Part shown: positions 44,078-47,404 of the stretch, in pieces
How the letters are laid out: each line of letters starts with the position of its first letter
Position numbering within the stretch: position 1 is the stretch's first letter
Translations under genes and position numbers: made by a program
Notes under the pieces: generated by a model
Seen by the model: only the letters and a program-made list of their open reading frames with translations
What the model was told of the DNA's origin: nothing
Databases searched by the model: none
Source of the DNA: Eubacteriaceae bacterium
GTDB taxonomy: Bacteria; Bacillota; Clostridia; Lachnospirales; Lachnospiraceae
Direction: 5' to 3'
Length of the DNA stretch: 47,404 bases
Assembly (NCBI GenBank): GCA_902362875.1
Contig: CABIYF010000022.1
Coordinates: 1 to 47,404 of the forward strand

Positions 44078-46534
44078 TTATCTAATTTTATCTAAGTGCC
44101 AGATATCATCAACATATTCCTGAATTGTACGGTCAGATGAGAATTTACCGCATCCTGCAGTATTTGTCATTGCCATCTTCGCCCATTTCTTTGTATCCTG
44201 ATATGTTTCTGTTACTTTCTTATGAGCTTCTGCGTAAGAGCGGAAGTCTTTTAAGATAAAGTACATATCTGCCTGGCTTCCTGTATCACCAAATAACAGA
44301 CTCTGATACAGATCTTTGTAAAGTTCATGGTCACCATTTGCATATGTTCCATCAACTAACTGCTCTAACACTTCATGAATATCTTTATCATTCTGATAAA
44401 TCTCATATGGATGATATCCACCATTGTTCTCATAGTTGATAACTTCTTCAGAACTCATACCGAAGATAAATGCATTCTCGGCACCGATTTCTTCAACGAT
44501 CTCAACGTTTGCTCCATCCATTGTTCCAAGTGTTGGTGCACCGTTTAACATGAACTTCATGTTACCTGTTCCTGATGCTTCTTTGGATGCTGTAGAAATC
44601 TGTTCGCTGACATCTGCTGCAGCGAAGATCCATTCAGCGTTAGATACACGGTAATCTTCAATAAATACAACTTTGATCTTACCTTTGATAGATGCATCGT
44701 TGTTTACTTTATCAGCTACAGAGTTGATCAGTTTGATCGTCTGTTTTGCACGATGATATCCAGCTGCTGCTTTCGCACCAAAGATAAATGTTGTTGGGTA
44801 GAACTTCATGTTTGGATTCTTCTTTAACTGATTGTACAGATACATAACATGTAAAATGTTCATCAGCTGACGTTTGTATTCATGAAGTCGTTTTACCTGT
44901 ACATCGAAAATAGATGTAGGATCAACTTCTACTCCATTATGTTCTAAGATATATCTTGCAAGACGTTTTTTGTTCTGCAGTTTGATATCCATAAATTCTT
45001 TCTGAGCTTTTGGATCATCTACATATTTGTTAAGTCCTGACATTAAAGTAAGGTCTGTTGCCCATGTATCTGTTCCAAGTTTCTTTGTTACCCAGTCAGC
45101 AAGTAATGGGTTACCATGCATTAAGAAACGTCTCTGTGTGATTCCATTTGTCTTGTTGTTAAACTTCTCTGGCATCATCTCATAGAAATCTTTTAATTCC
45201 TGATTCTTTAAGATCTCTGTATGAAGTCTTGCAACACCATTGACAGAATATCCAGCTGCGATCGCCATATGTGCCATACGCACCTGACCATCCCAAAGAA
45301 TTGCCATCTTTCTGACTTTCTCTTCATTACCTGGATACATCTCGCGGATCTTGTTTACAAAACGACGGTCGATCTCCTCTACGATCTGATATACTCTAGG
45401 CAGTAATCTTGAGAATAAGTCGATTGGCCATTTCTCTAATGCTTCTGCCATGATCGTATGGTTTGTGTATGCACAAGTCTTTGTTGTAACTTCCCATGCT
45501 TCATCCCATCCAAGACCTTCTTCATCCATTAAGATTCTCATCAGTTCTGCTACAGATACTGTTGGATGAGTATCGTTCATCTGGATTGTCATCTTCTCGT
45601 AAAGTTTTGTGATGTCATCGTGATTCTTTTTATATTTTGCTACTGCTGCCTGTAAACTTGCAGATACGAAGAAGTACTGCTGTTTTAAACGAAGTTCTTT
45701 TCCTTCATAGTGGTTATCGTTTGGATATAATACTTCTACAATATTCTTTGCAAGGTTCTTCTGTTCTACGGCTTTGTCGTATTCACCTTTGTCGAAAGAA
45801 TCTAACTGGAAGTCAGTGATTGGTTCTGCATCCCAGATTCTTAATGTATTCACGACATGATTTCCATATCCTACAACTGGGTAGTCATATGGTACAGCCA
45901 TAACTGACTGATAATCTTCCTGAATGAAGTTTGTTCTTCCAGATGCTTCATCATATTCTGTACGGATATTTCCTCCAAAACGTACTTCCTTTGCATATTC
46001 AGGACGTTTTAATTCAAATGGATTTCCATTCTTTAACCATTCATCTGGTACTTCTACCTGATATCCGTCTTTGATCTTCTGCTTGAACATACCATACTGA
46101 TAACGGATTCCGCATCCATATGCTGCATATCCAAGTGTTGCCAGTGAGTCAAGGAAGCATGCTGCTAAACGTCCAAGTCCACCATTACCAAGGGCTGGGT
46201 CTGGTTCCTGGTCTTCTACCATATTAAGGTCTACACCTAATTCATCTAATGCTTCTTTCACACCTTCATACATGCTCATATTGATGAGGTTGTTTCCAAG
46301 TGCTCTTCCCATCAGGAATTCCATGGACATATAATATAAAATCTTTGGGTCTTTCTCTTCGTAAGTCTTCTGAGTATCCATCCAGTCCTCAATGATCCAC
46401 TCTTTCAGAGCATAAGCCACTGCCTGATAAATCTGCTGCTGGGATGCATTATCAAGCTCGACTCTGAACTGAGTCTTCAGATTATTGAGTACTTCCTGTT
46501 TAAACAGTTTCTTGTCAAATCTTTCTGTTTTCAT
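44078..46534 (-). CDS. glgP: Glycogen/maltodextrin phosphorylase
   Basis: PLP-dependent enzyme of 818 aa (usual length) that releases glucose-1-phosphate from glycogen or maltodextrin. The PLP lysine lies in EASGTGNMKFMLNGAPTLGT. The N-terminal SMEFLMGRALGNNLIN and the acceptor-site DPALGNGGLGRLAACF are canonical. There are no other glg genes nearby. An AGGGGAAGAG ribosome site precedes the ATG. The putative integrative-element end lies about 100 bases upstream of the start. Confidence 0.96.
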   Translation of the reverse strand: MKTERFDKKLFKQEVLNNLKTQFRVELDNASQQQIYQAVAYALKEWIIEDWMDTQKTYEEKDPKILYYMSMEFLMGRALGNNLINMSMYEGVKEALDELGVDLNMVEDQEPDPALGNGGLGRLAACFLDSLATLGYAAYGCGIRYQYGMFKQKIKDGYQVEVPDEWLKNGNPFELKRPEYAKEVRFGGNIRTEYDEASGRTNFIQEDYQSVMAVPYDYPVVGYGNHVVNTLRIWDAEPITDFQLDSFDKGEYDKAVEQKNLAKNIVEVLYPNDNHYEGKELRLKQQYFFVSASLQAAVAKYKKNHDDITKLYEKMTIQMNDTHPTVSVAELMRILMDEEGLGWDEAWEVTTKTCAYTNHTIMAEALEKWPIDLFSRLLPRVYQIVEEIDRRFVNKIREMYPGNEEKVRKMAILWDGQVRMAHMAIAAGYSVNGVARLHTEILKNQELKDFYEMMPEKFNNKTNGITQRRFLMHGNPLLADWVTKKLGTDTWATDLTLMSGLNKYVDDPKAQKEFMDIKLQNKKRLARYILEHNGVEVDPTSIFDVQVKRLHEYKRQLMNILHVMYLYNQLKKNPNMKFYPTTFIFGAKAAAGYHRAKQTIKLINSVADKVNNDASIKGKIKVVFIEDYRVSNAEWIFAAADVSEQISTASKEASGTGNMKFMLNGAPTLGTMDGANVEIVEEIGAENAFIFGMSSEEVINYENNGGYHPYEIYQNDKDIHEVLEQLVDGTYANGDHELYKDLYQSLLFGDTGSQADMYFILKDFRSYAEAHKKVTETYQDTKKWAKMAMTNTAGCGKFSSDRTIQEYVDDIWHLDKIR

Positions 46535-46573
46535 GATTGTCTCTTCCCCTTTCGTATTCCCAGTATACTATTG

Positions 46574-46582
46574 ATTTTAGCA
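46574..46582 (-). promoter_or_regulatory. Weak candidate glgP promoter (extended -10)
   Basis: On the minus strand TGCTAAAAT resembles an extended -10, about 40 bases before glgP; no -35 is clear. Confidence 0.3.
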
Positions 46583-46710
46583 TATAAACTGGAAATATGA
46601 TACAAAAATTGCGGATATTAGTTGTATTTTTTTCATAAAAACACAATAAAAATCTGATTATCCGCTAAAACACAGTATCTATCAGCATTTTCAAGGAAAC
46701 AAACACATCA

Positions 46711-46732
46711 ATTTACTACTTATTTACTACTA
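46711..46732. repeat. Tandem 11-bp direct repeats like Tn916 Int arm sites (DR2)
   Basis: ATTTACTACTT (46711-46721) and ATTTACTACTA (46722-46732) are adjacent copies differing only at the last base. Read on the minus strand each contains AGTAGTAAAT, the core I recall for the Tn916 integrase N-terminal domain (GAGTAGTAAATTC in the studied complex). Two abutting 11-bp copies match the DR2 arm-site layout of element ends. Confidence 0.65.
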
Positions 46733-46831
46733 ACGAATGAGCCTTGATACGCAAGTTTTCCTAGATATGCAAAGATATGGTACAGCACATCAGTATTGAA
46801 ACAAGAAAAAATTGAATAACTTATAGACTAT

Positions 46832-46857
46832 GGAACGCCTAAAATGACGTTCCTTTT
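46832..46857 (+). terminator. Hairpin followed by T-run upstream of the surface-protein gene
   Basis: GGAACG (46832-46837) pairs with CGTTCC (46848-46853), then TTTTC. It could be a short terminator or leader attenuator. Confidence 0.5.
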
Positions 46858-46865
46858 CTATTTCC

Positions 46866-46893
46866 AGCCGTTCTTATTGGACGGCTATTTTAT
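46866..46893 (+). terminator. Second hairpin in the same leader
   Basis: AGCCGT (46866-46871) pairs with ACGGCT (46881-46886), then ATTTTATT. In tandem with the previous hairpin, it lies 35 bases before the start codon. Confidence 0.4.
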
Positions 46894-46920
46894 TACCAAA
46901 AATGAAAGGAGCATTAAACT

Positions 46921-47404
46921 ATGAAAAAGACATGGAAACGATTGTGTACGGGCTTTTTAGCTCTTGCGACTGTCGTTACTGCTTTACCGACTACACCCGT
47001 TCATGCAGAAAGCAAGCAATACTGGACGGAAAGTGCAGAGCGTGTCGGTATCATTGAAAAAGTAATGAATGACGGTTCTATCGGTTCGACATTCAATGAG
47101 GGCTATATGAAAGTCGAGGGCGAAACTGCCTATTGTATTGACATCAATACAGATTTTAAGAATGGCTACAAGACCAGAGCTGACGCAAGCTCACGCATGA
47201 GTGCCGACCAGATTTCAAATGTGGCGTTATCCTTAGAGTATGTCAAACAGTATGGCGAAGCTCACAAGGAATTGAACTATAAACAAGTCTATCTGTTGGA
47301 ACAATGTGTTGTCTGGCAGAGATTGAGCGTACATCTTGGCTGGCAATGTGATAACGTGCGAGCTTCTTATGATGAAATACCAAAGGCTACGCAGGACGAA
47401 GTTT
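46921..47404 (+). CDS. Thioester-domain surface protein, N-terminal part
   Basis: The open frame runs off the right edge after 161 codons without a stop. It begins with a signal peptide (MKKTWKRLCTGFLALATVV, cleavage near VHA-ES). The segment ETAYCIDINTDF, followed about 70 residues later by YLLEQCVVWQRL, matches the Cys and Gln of a thioester-forming (TQXA-type) adhesin domain. Such proteins usually continue with Cna-B-type domains and a sortase signal, which would lie outside the window. AAAGGAG about 10 bases upstream sets the start. It is probably cargo of the integrative element and may help attachment to host or recipient cells. Confidence 0.8.
   Translation, partial: MKKTWKRLCTGFLALATVVTALPTTPVHAESKQYWTESAERVGIIEKVMNDGSIGSTFNEGYMKVEGETAYCIDINTDFKNGYKTRADASSRMSADQISNVALSLEYVKQYGEAHKELNYKQVYLLEQCVVWQRLSVHLGWQCDNVRASYDEIPKATQDEV

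Larger units (their letters stand above)
46535..46920. other. 386-base region between glgP and the right-hand CDS
   Basis: The stretch has no credible coding gene. From left to right it holds the glgP leader, a possible extended -10 (minus strand TGCTAAAAT, 46582-46574), an AT-rich tract TTTTTTTCATAAAAA (46627-46641), the two direct repeats (46711-46732) and two hairpins (46832-46853, 46866-46886) before the next gene. It probably contains the element-chromosome junction. Confidence 0.7.
46630..47404 (+). mobile_element. Candidate left end of a Tn916/Tn1549-type integrative conjugative element
   Basis: Three signs coincide: arm-type integrase repeats at 46711-46732, an AT-rich tract of the T5-spacer-A5 kind typical of Tn916 insertion sites (46627-46641), and a surface-protein gene of a sort common near the end of such elements. 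The strand also switches to plus, and base use after 46921 looks more GC-rich than in neighbouring genes. The exact end is not determined and the element continues beyond the window. Confidence 0.6.

Overview
The window is low-GC Firmicutes chromosome, most likely from an obligately anaerobic gut Lachnospiraceae (Clostridia). This rests on AGGAGG-type ribosome sites, a HrcA/CIRCE-controlled groESL operon, anaerobic ribonucleotide reductase (nrdDG), an [FeFe]-hydrogenase maturase (hydF), an iron-dependent alcohol dehydrogenase, a BspA-type surface protein and a single-chain purL. The genus cannot be fixed from sequence alone. Most genes lie on the minus strand. No tRNA, rRNA, CRISPR array or insertion sequence was recognised.

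Layout. 1-4350: a secreted BspA-repeat protein (+) converges on an alcohol dehydrogenase (-). 4400-7505: groES-groEL behind a perfect CIRCE, then a mannose-family PTS IIA/IIB pair without a permease. 7575-14001: glnS, and a likely operon of GntR regulator, clpC, a 137-aa unknown and radA. 14108-16991: nrdD-nrdG behind three NrdR-like boxes spaced exactly 31 bp apart. 17016-19795: mntP behind a yybP-ykoY manganese riboswitch, ogt, and a divergent CNNM/CBS membrane protein. 19801-26767: a cation/proton antiporter, two degenerate M14 aspartoacylase-like proteins and purL, apparently one unit. 26802-32530: a DUF1292 protein, a gltX / UvrD-like helicase / DUF1653 unit, and hydF. 32548-36173: a nuclease lipoprotein, a 133-aa unknown, aspA, and a divergent Lrp-family gene broken by an internal deletion. 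36200-42271: ptsHI, with its own promoter, a ribonucleic antiterminator (RAT) and a terminator. Just upstream is a five-gene unit (TPR protein, RpiR regulator, membrane protein, hflX, short BglG-type antiterminator). 42290-46582: a secreted metallo-beta-lactamase-fold protein and glgP. From about 46630 to the right edge lies what looks like the left end of a Tn916/Tn1549-type integrative conjugative element. It carries two arm-type integrase repeats and the start of a thioester-domain surface protein.

How the parts fit. Carbon-flow control is prominent. A short antiterminator, probably responding to PTS phosphorylation, lies directly upstream of the RAT-controlled ptsHI genes. An RpiR sugar-phosphate regulator shares its transcription unit, and glgP and an orphan EIIA/EIIB pair lie nearby. 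Several leaders carry readable control logic: CIRCE at groESL, the Mn2+ riboswitch at mntP, NrdR boxes at nrdDG, and RAT/terminator at ptsHI. The strongest leads are the single-PRD antiterminator/RAT circuit, the three phased NrdR boxes, the two M14-like paralogues that have both lost the first zinc-ligand histidine, the recently broken Lrp regulator beside aspA, and the integrative-element boundary about 100 bp upstream of glgP.
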